From assembly GCF_037038585.1 (NCBI RefSeq), contig NC_092525.1:22712867-22776866 (forward strand): a DNA stretch of 64,000 bases, read 5' to 3'. The translations under genes were made by a program, and so were the position numbers. Under the pieces are notes generated by a model that saw only the letters and a program-made list of their open reading frames with translations, ran no database searches and was not told the DNA's origin. Positions 1-9,354 of this stretch are shown piece by piece. Numbering within the stretch: position 1 is the first letter of the stretch; each line of letters begins with the position of its first letter. Source of the stretch: Patagioenas fasciata. Its lineage: Eukaryota; Chordata; Aves; Columbiformes; Columbidae.

Positions 1-201
1 TCTATATGGGCAAACAGAGGGGCTCAGCTGCTGGAGCTTCCCTTGCAACTGAATAGTAAAATTTGTCAGACTCTTGTGAATTTATATCCTTATGCTGAGA
101 AAAACGGTGTGATGTTCAGTGCTTCAGGAGTGAAAGATACAGAGCCAGAGATGTCCATGTTTTTCAGGAAAGGAATGGTATTTAGAGTACTTCCAGGATA
201 A
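1..201 (+). CDS. FIRRM: Possible upstream FIRRM exon, boundaries unresolved
   Basis: Frame 1 is open from the window edge to a TAA at 199-201. Its part from about 28 to 100 reads LELPLQLNSKICQTLV, which has the same LP-to-Cys spacing as the human FIRRM segment just before the exon at 443. I found no convincing donor: the next exon starts with one leftover base, and the donors in the required phase (after 114 and after 150) are weak. It could be a real exon with a donor I misjudge, or chance. Confidence 0.33.
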   Translation, partial: SIWANRGAQLLELPLQLNSKICQTLVNLYPYAEKNGVMFSASGVKDTEPEMSMFFRKGMVFRVLPG

Positions 202-442
202 GAAGAGAGATACGCACATAATTTGTTGATACTTCACAAAGTTAAAATCTTGCATTTTTGTGCCTGAACCCTCTAATAATCACCTGAATTTGTAGAAGAG
301 GAAGGTAGTCAGGAATGTAAAAGACAAAGATTCTGTAGTACAGATGTTGCTTGCAGGATTTGGGATTTGAATCTCTGTGACCCAACTTATTTCTTTTTTC
401 TTCTTTTTTTTTTTTTTTCTTTTTCTCTTACCCTTGGAGCAG

Positions 443-626
443 GTCTTTGTTTTCGGCTCTCTTCTTGAGCTTCCAGCAGTGTTTTGGTGAGCTTTCTCTC
501 CCAGTTTGTTTGCCAGAGGTGATCAGTACAGGACAGCCAGCAGTTCTCATCACCCTCTATCACTATGTCTGTGTCCACCTGTGCTCCTTTATTGCTTCCA
601 CACTCCCATCACAGTTTCCTCAGCTG
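443..626 (+). CDS. FIRRM: FIRRM exon (window exon 1)
   Basis: A long pyrimidine tract and TTGGAGCAG precede 443; GTAAGA follows 626. One base completes a codon from the previous exon, then 61 codons. It includes FGELSLPVCLP and HVCVHLCSF-like residues (here YVCVHLCSFIAS), which match the human segment before the WCF block. Confidence 0.9.
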
Positions 627-3600
627 GTAAGATAGTTTTTTGCTCATTACCTCTTCAGCTTTTGTGATGCATAGGTACTATTTAAAGCAATGAGGTTATT
701 TCTAATGATCCAGCTCTGAAGAGATGTTTAGGTAATGAAGTGGTTCTGTAGAAAGCAGCTGTGATACAGTTACATGACAGGAGTTCAGTTAGATGGCCAA
801 TGTCACTTGTAGGAAAGGAGAAGAAGCTTCATACAAGTCTTTGAGAACATCTGATGTTGGAAATTTTTGTTGTCTTTGAGAGGAGGGCAGGTCAAGTTTT
901 TATAGAAGTTCAGTGCTTTCTTTTAGACAGTATTCAATTTGTATTAAACTTACCTGGTTTTGTTAGTCTATTCTGTGAAGTAGTAAAGTGGCATTGAATA
1001 TTCAGAGTATGTTGTATTGTTATGATTCCAGCTAAGAACATACCATAAAATGGTAATAAGCAAATTTTGCTACTTTAGAGGAGTATTCTGTTTTAAAAGC
1101 TTTTCACTTTTTACTGCACATAGAAGGTCAAGAGCTGTCAAAAGAATTATAGCCCTAATTTAGGAGTTTTTTCCTGAATGCTACCTACCTCTTTCAGATA
1201 AAATTTACGTTCCTAAAAGAGGAAAAGGTTTTTATTTGGTTTTCAGTAAGGTGCCAGTAAAGCTGCTAAGAAAGATGGCAAGAAAATTGGCAATACATTG
1301 TGTGGGGTTTTTTTTGTTGTTGTTGTTGTGGTTTTTTTTTTTAATCATAAATTTACCTCGTGAAGGAGGGATGCACATTATGAAATGTTTTGAAAAGTGA
1401 AGGATCTTCAGCCCATTGAAATGAACATACATATACATTTAAAGGATGCAAAACTGAAGTTATAGTTGCTTGCTTAATGGGGTAACTGAATATTGATTAT
1501 GAATATGAGCTCTGAAAACATTTTAAATTGGATAAGCTGAAAATCTTACTAGGTTTGATGCTAATTAGTGAAGTGAAAGTAATAGTAGGTCTGCAATTTA
1601 CATATGTTTTCTCCTCAGGAGTACGCTCTGCTGGATGCTGTGCTGGGTTCTAGTATGATCACATCTCTGCTAGCGATGGACGCGTGGTGCTTCCTTGCCC
1701 GGTAAGATGTTTTTATTACAGGTCAGGCAGGATTTCCACAGATCCTGTTAGTTCTGTTCTTGTACATAATTCCTCGAGAGAGATTTTTTATTAAGACAAA
1801 ATTGTCCCAGAAATGGATTATTTTCAGATATAGAGCATATTTTTGAAAGTTAGGAGCAGAAATGGCTTAGTCATTTTTACATTCATGCAATTAAGGGGAA
1901 TGTACCTTTTCTATTATTTAATAATATTTTTTTTTTTGCAATGGTTCTCTCACATAGAAAGTATGTGCATATGAAATTTAAGTATGTTAGAGGAAATGGT
2001 CATCTCTCAGACAAGTGTTATAATATTTACTCTGTAAAACAGCAGGAAGTATAGACTCACGAGGTTCTGTCTGTCACATTCCAGATATGGAACAGCTGAA
2101 CTGTGCGCTCACCACGTTGTTGTGATCGCCCACTTGGTAAGAACCATAGTGATGTTTGCAATTCAGCACCACTTTAATCCTAGTTCTATCAGCAGACTTA
2201 CTAAATGACTAAAGATAGGAATTTCATTTTTTTCCAAATCCAAATGGAGATTGTTTTAATTCCTCAAATTGGGTTAATAATTAGCAAATGTAGTACTGTG
2301 AAAACATAAAGCAATATGCCTAGCATTTCCAACATTCCTGCATAGTTTTATTTAGAGTGTTACTGCTGTGATCCCACATAGCAACTCTGAATGTTCTGTA
2401 TAGAATTTACTTTCTGGGTGGTGAATTTTTTTTCCTTACTTTAATTAGATGCATTACTGTTTTATCCTAATTCAGATAAAGTCTTGGCCCAGTGACTGTT
2501 ATGAGGTCTCTGCCTTGGGTGTTCTGCTGAGGCGTATGCTGTTCTTGATGGCTCCAGATCATCAGGCAAGTACGGCACCAGCATCTTCCATCTTTAATAG
2601 ATTTGAATCAGTGGCCTGTCTCAAAATATCCTCTTTCAGCTCTTCAGAAATGACAAGATATTGAGTTCTCCCTTGCTGTACTCGATATTACTTTCCCATG
2701 GTGGATTCTGATTTGTGCAGATGAGCTATTTAAAACAAGAAAGGCACCTACACCTTTCTAAGAGTGGTCTTGGGCAGCAATGACGTCCTTTTTTTGACTA
2801 AGGATGAAAAGGGCACATCTCCTGGATTTGCTGCAACTCTGTGTCCTGTCATTGCATCTGTGACTGGTGCTCATGAGTGTTCTCATGCCATCAGGTATAA
2901 AGAGTGCTGTCGTTTCCTGTCAGTGCCTCTGTACACTTCAGAGAGACTAAAGCTCACTCTTCTGCTTACTAGGGCTGCTGCTTCAAGCAGCTGAAATAGT
3001 AAGTTGATTAATCATTCTGATGTCCTTCTGTGACAAGGGAGATGGCCATTCTAGAAGGTTTTTATATAAAAAGTTGGATTTTATTTAAACAGAAGGTTTT
3101 ACACTATTTTTTCATGTAATAATTCTAAAGCAAACTAGTAGTGGAATTTGGTTTCTCAACTTTCTGACAGATTATCAAACTATATTCTGGTCTGTTTATT
3201 TCCTATTAACCTTTTGTTTGCAGGTAGAATTTGCTCAGAAGTTTCTTCCAGAAGGGGAGGAGAACCTGGCTGTGTGGCAGCACATATCCCTCAAGGCCCT
3301 GAATCCTGATCTTAGGAAACGAGTGGCCTATCAGCTCTGTGTGGCAGGGCTTGCGCAGTGCAGGCGATGGCTGAATAGCAGGCGCACTTTGGGAGAGCTC
3401 CAACATGTGGTAAAGGAGACTTGGTTCTCTTTATAAAAATGCATATACTCTGGATTTCTAAACTATAAGGATTCTGTTGCTGTCACCTTAGTTCTATTTT
3501 TCTGCATGTTGCACAGCTTTTTTCTATGCCTAACTGGCAAATGCATGAGCAAGAATTCTCATTTTAATATTTTTTTTCTAGTACACAGCACCATAGGAGC

Positions 3601-6600
3601 CTCTCTTCTGAGGGTGACGATAGTGGAGGTTACGTGTCTTATTAGCTATTCTAGTTGCTGTATGCTCTCTGGGTGAGCAGATGTATTTTTCTTTAGAATT
3701 TCTACCATGTCATACAATTAAGTTTTAAAGTCTGGGATGTTTTTACGCAGCATCAAATCTGAAAGATGCTCACTGGTCTCCTTGGTGAAGGAGTGTGAGA
3801 AACCAGAGACTTCCACATGTAGAACCTGCTGCCAGCTTCCTCCTGCCAGCACAGCTAGTGACTCCAGCACCACGTGAAACTCGCAGAAGTAACGGATGTT
3901 TTTCTTGTTTTGAAAGCTCCATTGGCCAGCAGCCTAGTGGATTAGCTGTGTGGTACAGCTGATGCAGCACATTGGGCTTCTTGCCATCTTGTATCATTTC
4001 AGATGTTTGATATAAGGCTGGGGTTTTGGTTCATTCTACTTGTAGGTTTCTTTGGTCTTACTGATCCATTTTTTTGCTACTAGAATACTGCCCTTTCTGT
4101 CCTGCTGGCTGCCTGCAATTTTGCTGGTGACACTCTGGAGGCAGAACTTCAGGCATCTATCTTGGGAATACTTGATCAGTTCTGGACTTTTCTCCAGGCT
4201 AAGCAGGTAAGAGAATTTGCTGCTCCAGTGGTGAAGACATGATGTCTTGGAGCGGCTGGTGCTGTTTCATCATGTATTTGTTACAGTGTCATTTTACTTG
4301 GATTGGACCATTTCTGCAAACAGTGTAACTGTGCTGACCATTTGCTGTCAGCTGGTTTGTGTATTAGGTTCTGGGAAGCAGAGTTTGACTTTTCCTGAAT
4401 GATACATATCTGGTACCTTGCTACTCTGTTACTCAGTGTCAGATTCAGAATTGCTTAACAAGAAGTCTGAAATACCTCGTTCTGATTCATACCAGATACA
4501 AATTTGGCCTATTTTGAATGTTCATTAGAATGTGAACAAAACCCACGGTGATTTAATCAGTACATAGCTGAGCTCATGAAATCGAGCTAGAAACCTTCCT
4601 CCTGTGCTAGAGAACAGGGGGGTAAGGAGATTTCCTTGCAACTGTGTACCTGTTCATGTCTGCAGTTGCAGTGAATTAAAAAGGACTGTTGTGGTTCATA
4701 CTCCAGATTTAAAAAGGAAGTTTGAGAGTGAGGGTGAGGAAGAGCCAACTCTGTGCCCCTTCAGAGGTCTCTTCCAACCTCAGCCATTCTGTGAAGACAT
4801 TTGGCAACTGAGAAGTGAAAAGAAATAGTTCAGATAATCTTTAGCTGCCTACATTGGAGTGTGGAGGAAAGAGATGAAGGATAAGAAAATTCTTAATAAA
4901 AACCAAAGGGTCTTGTAAAATATGGCTACCTAGAAATATTGATATGACTACTTTAGTATTTTCTTCTGCTGCTTATGATGTGTTAAGTGTGTGAAGATAG
5001 GCGAAGAATTTTGGAACACTAACTTTGAATTCTTTCTTAAGTAGTTATTCCATAAGCTAAAATGCAATGTTTTTCATATCTTGTGATCTGTTGAAGGTCT
5101 CAGATGAGCCATGTCTCCAGCAGACCCTGTGTTTATTACTTCACCTTTTGGAATTTTTCATCCAAGCATTAGATGCTCAACTGATTACTCAGGTAAAACA
5201 AACCAACCCTTCTTAGGAAGAATTTACTTAATGAAAACCAAGTTCTTTGTGATTTACTGATCTCAAATGAGTCATTTCATGGTCTTGCCTTCTCTTAACA
5301 CATGGAGGTTCCTAATTTTATTTCATCCTTGATTACTTTCCTGATCTTTAAACCAAGTGTATGACACTTTGGTTAACGTTGCTTTTGAGAATCCCATTAT
5401 TCTGTAAGATAATTAAGATACACAGATATGTTATAGAGCATGCTTATTTCTTTCACACCACCAGTTTTATTCAAGGTGTAGCACACCTCCTTTTGTTTTC
5501 AGTCCAGTTTTCCAAGACCAGTGTCCTCAGATTCAAAGATGAGCCAGAAGTGTTTTCACCAGCAATCTGATGGAGCTTCTCTGGGGCTTCCTTTCCACAG
5601 GTATTTGCACTGCAGTCTGCCCTCTTCCAGTTGGACCCCCCAGATCACATTCGTCTAGCGATGGCAGATTTTCTGTCTGCTATGGGAAAGGTGTTTATAC
5701 CACAAGAAGCACAGGTAAATGTAATTGTGGCCTTATTTAGATAATCTTCAGTCTTCTGATGAAAATATATGATATTTATTTAAATATAAAGGATCAAGTT
5801 GATCAAATACATCTAAGAGTGCCATGACGTTAATCATATTGAGACTTATTAATGGTCTGTGGCAGTTTTGTTTTTCATTGAGACATGCTGAGTGCATGTA
5901 AGACATTTGGTTAATTCACTTGTGTGTTGCTTCTAACCAGTTAGAAAAGACTGACATTTGAACTCCAAGAAGAAAGATTAGAACGTGTCACCTCCCTTAC
6001 AGTGCTTTTTCACCAGACAGGGCTGTAGCACTTCCACATTTCACAAACCTGTCCCTTGACCTTAGAGCCATTCTTTAACGAAAAATTCTAATGGTAGGAT
6101 ATGCACAACTAACTCTCTGGAACTGACAGATCTTTGTTCCTCTTTCAGAGGCAAGTTGTACCCCAGTTGTCGTCTTTGTTTGCTTCTCTGCTGGCTGACC
6201 AGACCTGGCTGATTCATCAGCATGCCTTGGAGGCATTCACACATTTTGCAGAGGTGAGCATTGCAAAATCCTGGATGCATATATTTGGTTTTGTTAACTT
6301 TTATTGTACAGAAATTCTTCTGTCTTAAATGTTTGCTGCTCTTCACTGGCCAGTTTGGATCTTAGTATTACAGATGCTATTGCACATCAAAAGTAATGAG
6401 GGCTAACACAGCTGTAAGTGATTTCAAGAGCTGGAAGTGAAGGAAGGTTAAGGATTGGTTGCAACAAGGATTGGATTGTCATAGAAACATTTGTTGCTTT
6501 GTCTATTTCTTTGTTAATATGAATGTACTAAACTTTTACTCAACATTTTTGACAGGAAACAAGCCACGAAGATGTTGTTCCTCAGTGCCTTAATTCTGAA

Positions 6601-8122
6601 GAAACTAAGAACAAAGTTGTTAGTTTTCTGGCTAGGGTATGTATGTTGTTGAACTATTTTACTGCTTTCTTAGTTGGTGTTGTACACATCCATAATTAGT
6701 TGTACATGGCCCATGTCTACACCTGCATCATCTGCATGGCAATTAAATAAGTAAGTTTAAAATAAATTTTTCTTCTAACTGGGATCTGGCTGAACTTTTT
6801 AACTTTAATCAGCTTTAATCAGCAGAATTACGAACTGCCATTCCTATGCATGCTGCTGTTCCAGTATTTCCCAGCTTTGATTTAAATGCTTTGCTTTTCC
6901 CTCCTTGACCAAAAAAAATTCCAGTTATTGTTGTAAGCAGATAAGTTATCTATTAAGAAGACAGGGATTTCATAATTCCATTTGTGTGATTTCCTCCCAT
7001 TTTTCTTGGATCACTTTCTGAAAGCTAAATTAATGTGTATGAAACATCTCTGCTTTTTGCAGGATAGAAAAAAATCTCTTAAGAGCCAATGGCTAGTCAG
7101 GCAGAGCATAGACAAGTGGAAAGAGAGGGGTGATTATCATGCTGTAACCTAAGGCAGGGCTATCTGAATTAGCAGTTTTTGAGAAACAGATAAATAGCAA
7201 CAGAATTGATAGCTGCCAGAGATGCTACACCAGAGTTGTTGTAGATAACTGTTGTAGATAATCTCCTGCTCAGAAGAGCATGTGGGAAATTATATTGCCT
7301 TCCCCCTTGTTCTGGCACACAAATTGAGCCTGTGGAGGTTGCTAATGCTGCCTTGTTTTAGTTACCTCTCCTATGGCTTTCTCTCTAGACGAGGCAAGTA
7401 GAAGAGACAATAGAAGCACGAGCAGAACGCATGAAACAAGAAAGGATTACCTGCAGTGCACAGTTTATGAAAATGGCTGGAGAACGGGAGTCAACAGGAG
7501 AGGTGTGTGCTCATCTTCAAATTATCTGGGCTCTACTGTCCATTTGTGTCAGTTCTGGGAAGGATCTAAAGAGGTTCAGGATGGTCTTGCTGCCCTCCAA
7601 AAGGTCACATGGACTCTTGGCCCTTAATATCACATAATCACAGAATGTTAGGGATTGGAAGGGACCTCAAAAGATCATGTAGTCCAATCCCCCTGCCAGA
7701 GCAGGAACACTTAGGTGAGGCTACACAGGAACGTGTCCAGGCAGGTTTTGAATGTCTCCAGAGTAGGAGACTCCACAACCTGACACCTGAATGCTTTGTA
7801 CTGCCTGCCAGCTGGAACAACTCTCACAAGGCAAGGTGGTCTCTTCTCCATCAAAGGGTTTTCTTGCATTTGGATGAAGACTGATCATTTATGTAGAGCA
7901 TTATAAATGATGTATCACGTTTATTTAAATCTGCAGCCTCTGGCAAAACGAGCATGTCACCCACCCTCTGAGGAGCAGTACAAATCAGCAGTGGGCACGA
8001 TGGAGAGGGCAGTGGAGGCCGTGAAGCTGCTACTCCAGAAAGGGTCACCCCCTGCTTGGCTTGCAATGAAGCTGGAGGCTCTACATACAGCTCTAGCCAC
8101 CCTCAGAGACAGCGTACGGTAA
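443..8122 (+). CDS. FIRRM: FIRRM (C1orf112), 3' part of gene, 12 coding exons, 5' truncated by window
   Basis: FIRRM (also FLIP or MEICA1) partners the AAA ATPase FIGNL1; the complex strips RAD51 from chromatin during homologous recombination and interstrand-crosslink repair and limits meiotic crossovers. Twelve exons joined in phase give about 470 C-terminal residues of a protein that is about 850 residues in mammals. The fragment is almost wholly alpha-helical, as expected for the DUF4487 family. It carries the family's WCF signature inside MDAWCFLARYGTAELCAHH at about fragment residues 82-100. Other blocks matching my memory of human C1orf112 are SEETKNKVVSFL and LLQKG.PAWL near the end. 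Exon phases agree at every junction. The introns (about 0.28-0.99 kb) contain only CR1 scraps and simple repeats. One intron begins with GC. The gene faces SCYL3 tail to tail. Identity is very likely; the fine function is family knowledge. Confidence 0.93.
1303..1342. repeat. T/G simple repeat, (TTG)n and poly(T)
   Basis: GGGGTTTTTTTT, a run of five TTG units and then T10 lie in the FIRRM intron between exons 1 and 2. Low complexity only. Confidence 0.9.
1619..1701 (+). CDS. FIRRM: FIRRM exon with WCF motif (window exon 2)
   Basis: The acceptor is TTTTCTCCTCAG and the donor is G|GTAAGA. It encodes 27 codons plus 2 bases, including SLLAMDAWCFLA. The WCF triplet is the signature of the FLIP/FIRRM family and lies in its most conserved block. 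Confidence 0.93.
2085..2136 (+). CDS. FIRRM: FIRRM exon (window exon 3)
   Basis: A 52-base exon. The acceptor CACATTCCAG and donor GTAAGA are clear. The first base completes the Arg codon; the rest reads YGTAELCAHHVVVIAHL, nearly identical to the human block after WCF. Confidence 0.92.
2476..2565 (+). CDS. FIRRM: FIRRM exon ending at a GC donor (window exon 4)
   Basis: Thirty codons, IKSWPSDCYE to MAPDHQ. The acceptor is CCTAATTCAG. The exon ends at CAG|GCAAGT, a GC donor in an otherwise perfect consensus. No GT donor nearby gives the protein boundary expected from the human MAP.HQ-.EF junction. Confidence 0.9.
3224..3409 (+). CDS. FIRRM: FIRRM exon (window exon 5)
   Basis: Sixty-two codons from VEFAQKFLPEGEENL to RRTLGELQHV. 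The acceptor is TTGTTTGCAG and the donor is GTG|GTAAAG. The block LWQHIS (here VWQHIS) and RTLGEL are conserved with human FIRRM. Confidence 0.93.
4084..4206 (+). CDS. FIRRM: FIRRM exon (window exon 6)
   Basis: Forty-one codons, NTALSVLLAACNFAGDTL to FLQAKQ, in phase 0 at both ends. The acceptor is TTTTTTGCTACTAG and the donor is GTAAGA. Helical, with the human NTVLSALLAVCNSAGEAL counterpart. Confidence 0.92.
4763..4796 (+). repeat. Short CR1-like 3' tail
   Basis: AGAGGTCTCTTCCAACCTCA followed by GCCATTCTGTGA copies the sense-strand end of CR1 (AGGTCCCTTCCAACCYAARC, then CATTCTATGA). It is only about 34 bases and sits in a FIRRM intron. Confidence 0.65.
5097..5192 (+). CDS. FIRRM: FIRRM exon (window exon 7)
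   Basis: Thirty-two codons, VSDEPCLQQTL to DAQLITQ, phase 0. The acceptor (CTGTTGAAG) is weak in pyrimidines; the donor is GTAAAA. Similarity to the human GFFIQTLDPKLILQ segment supports the boundaries. Confidence 0.88.
5601..5714 (+). CDS. FIRRM: FIRRM exon (window exon 8)
   Basis: Thirty-eight codons, VFALQSALFQLDPPDHIRL to FIPQEAQ, phase 0. The acceptor is CTTTCCACAG and the donor is GTAAAT. The block RLAM.DF.S.(M/L)GK.FIP is shared with human FIRRM. Confidence 0.93.
6149..6253 (+). CDS. FIRRM: FIRRM exon (window exon 9)
   Basis: Thirty-five codons, RQVVPQLSSLFASLLADQ to EAFTHFAE. The acceptor is TTCCTCTTTCAG and the donor is GTGAGC. The LLAD..WL..(H/E)Q..LEAFT.FAE pattern matches human. 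Confidence 0.93.
6556..6636 (+). CDS. FIRRM: FIRRM exon (window exon 10)
   Basis: Twenty-seven codons including VVPQCLNSEETKNKVVSFLA, one of the best conserved stretches. The acceptor is TTTTTGACAG and the donor is GTATGT. Confidence 0.93.
7389..7502 (+). CDS. FIRRM: FIRRM exon (window exon 11)
   Basis: Thirty-eight codons, TRQVEETIEARAERMKQE to GERESTGE. It is charged, probably a helix or coil linker, and less conserved than its neighbours. The acceptor is CTTTCTCTCTAG and the donor is GTGTGT. Confidence 0.87.
7628..7835 (-). repeat. CR1-like LINE 3' fragment (antisense)
   Basis: ATCACAGAATGTTAGGGATT, then GGAAGGGACCTC, AAGATCATGTAGTCCAATCC and CCCTGCCAGAGCAGG follow the reverse complement of the avian CR1 3' end. 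It lies in the FIRRM intron between exons 11 and 12. The right edge is diffuse. Confidence 0.85.
7937..8122 (+). CDS. FIRRM: FIRRM last coding exon
   Basis: Sixty-one codons plus TAA. It opens PLAKRACHPPSEEQY and ends in a helical block with LLQKGSPPAWLAMKLEAL, as in the human C-terminus. The acceptor is TTTAAATCTGCAG. The stop codon lies inside CG|GTAAGG, a good splice-donor consensus, so an alternative 3' extension is possible. Confidence 0.9.
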   Translation, partial: PLAKRACHPPSEEQYKSAVGTMERAVEAVKLLLQKGSPPAWLAMKLEALHTALATLRDSVR

Positions 8123-8769
8123 GGCACTCCATGGGTTTTAGAGACAGTAAAGGGCTCAGCTCCCTCTTCTGAGGGAAGAGATGCTTTTGTACGAGGATTG
8201 CTGGAGAAGAAAAAACTGCCACAGGGTGATGCGCTACTGTACTGCTATATCGTGGTTTATGTCCCAAAATGAACTCTGGTGTGAGATGTTGGCCTCTCTT
8301 TCATAATTAACTGGCTGGAAGGATTGACATATTTTAATAGATGCTATTGTGCATCGGAGCTGTCATTTTGTATATTGTCAATGTATAGCTTGCTCTTCTA
8401 TGCTACTGTATAATGATAAACATTTCACCAGACTGTATTTTGAACATTAAGATGTTTGAATCTGTTGTAAAAGTAACAGTTACTTTTGTTCCTGTCACAT
8501 ACAGGTCACTAGGCACTAGGTGTTTTTATCTTAATTTTAAAATACACTCAAGAATAACAATTCAAGGCTCTATACTGTTCTCTAGACATACCTCTGCTGC
8601 TGGTTCCACTCCACACTAGGGTAATCTTTTAAAAATAATCTTTATTGGTCACAGTTAAGAGCAGAAAGAATTGCGTTGCTTAAGCAGTTTGTGTTCAGTG
8701 GTCCTTCACTGCATGGCTCCTAGCACCTCTTCTGCCATCCACTGACAGAACTATATAAACAGAAATAAA
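8123..8769 (+). other. FIRRM: Probable FIRRM 3' UTR with AATAAA signal at 8764-8769
   Basis: AATAAA at 8764-8769 is the first canonical signal after the FIRRM stop. Another at 9814-9819 could give a longer transcript reaching into the last intron of SCYL3. No other coding is seen here. The cleavage site is inferred. Confidence 0.5.
8641..8646 (-). terminator. SCYL3: Distal SCYL3 poly(A) signal AATAAA
   Basis: TTTATT on the plus strand reads AATAAA for SCYL3. A GU-rich stretch (GTGTGGAGTGG on the minus strand) lies about 25-35 bases downstream. This would give a 3' UTR of about 650 bases. A second AATAAA lies at 8920-8925. Confidence 0.6.
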
Positions 8770-8852
8770 TAAGTAAACCCGTACATTCATGTTTAAAGCA
8801 TCTCTTAGCTAAAAAGTTAAAAGGAGCCATTTCTAAGGGCTTTACTTTTCTC

Positions 8853-8885
8853 AAAAAAAAAAAAAAAAAAGGCAAAAAAAAAAAA
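8853..8885. repeat. A18-GGC-A12 tract
   Basis: An almost pure poly(A) tract on the plus strand between the FIRRM and SCYL3 3' ends. It reads as poly(U) in SCYL3 transcripts that use the distal poly(A) signal. It could be a retroposed tail or simple slippage. Confidence 0.9.
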
Positions 8886-8919
8886 GGCACATTAACCAAG
8901 GAACTCAGTGTGACTTTCA

Positions 8920-8925
8920 TTTATT
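8920..8925 (-). terminator. SCYL3: Proximal SCYL3 poly(A) signal AATAAA
   Basis: TTTATT on the plus strand, about 370 bases past the SCYL3 stop. It is followed on the minus strand by a U-rich run from the poly(A) tract at 8853-8885, a plausible downstream element. It is an alternative to the signal at 8641-8646. Confidence 0.5.
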
Positions 8926-9291
8926 ATCATCAGTTTTTCAGAGCAGGGGTGAGTTCTGGAACAATCGCTTACACCACTCTTGGCCTCTGGTAGCATGTCA
9001 GCACTAACACACCCATCATGCTGTTCCTCTCTCTGATAGCAGTGGCACGCACCACAGCTGGGCCTATTGCTTGAGGACAGGCCTCACCCCTGCAGTTTTT
9101 GGCACAGATGGGAATGGAGCATCCATTGCAAGAGGTTAGGCCCCATGGGATCTGGCTGGCTGCTGCAGCAGCAAGCTCCTGCCTTCTGGCAAAAGCAGTG
9201 CTGAGGTACTTTATCCATCATATTGGGGAAGCAGCGTCTTCTTTTACAGAATCCAACACACCATCAATTGCCTTTGTCTCTTGCAGTCCCA

Positions 9292-9354
9292 CTACCAGTT
9301 AGCATCATCTTCCCAGTTCAGCTCCTCTTCTTCACCCCAGCCTGCAGCTTCAGC
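9292..9354 (-). CDS. SCYL3: SCYL3 coding exon 13 (C-terminus)
   Basis: Twenty residues and [23 protein letters not shown], matching the human end EGWEEEGELNWEDNNW. The acceptor is GATTCCAG. Phase 0 with exon 12. Confidence 0.93.
   Translation of the reverse strand, partial: AEAAGWGEEEELNWEDDANW

Larger units (their letters stand above)
8641..9291 (-). other. SCYL3: Probable SCYL3 3' UTR
   Basis: No open coding follows the stop. Two AATAAA signals lie at 8920-8925 and 8641-8646. The distal one places the SCYL3 tail across the FIRRM AATAAA at 8764-8769, so the two mRNAs could overlap by about 100 bases or more. Confidence 0.6.

Noticed and set aside
7373..7884. Overlapping plus-strand frames spanning FIRRM exon 11 and the next intron
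   Set aside because: They run through the exon in the wrong frame and into a CR1 fragment. The real exon is 7389-7502.
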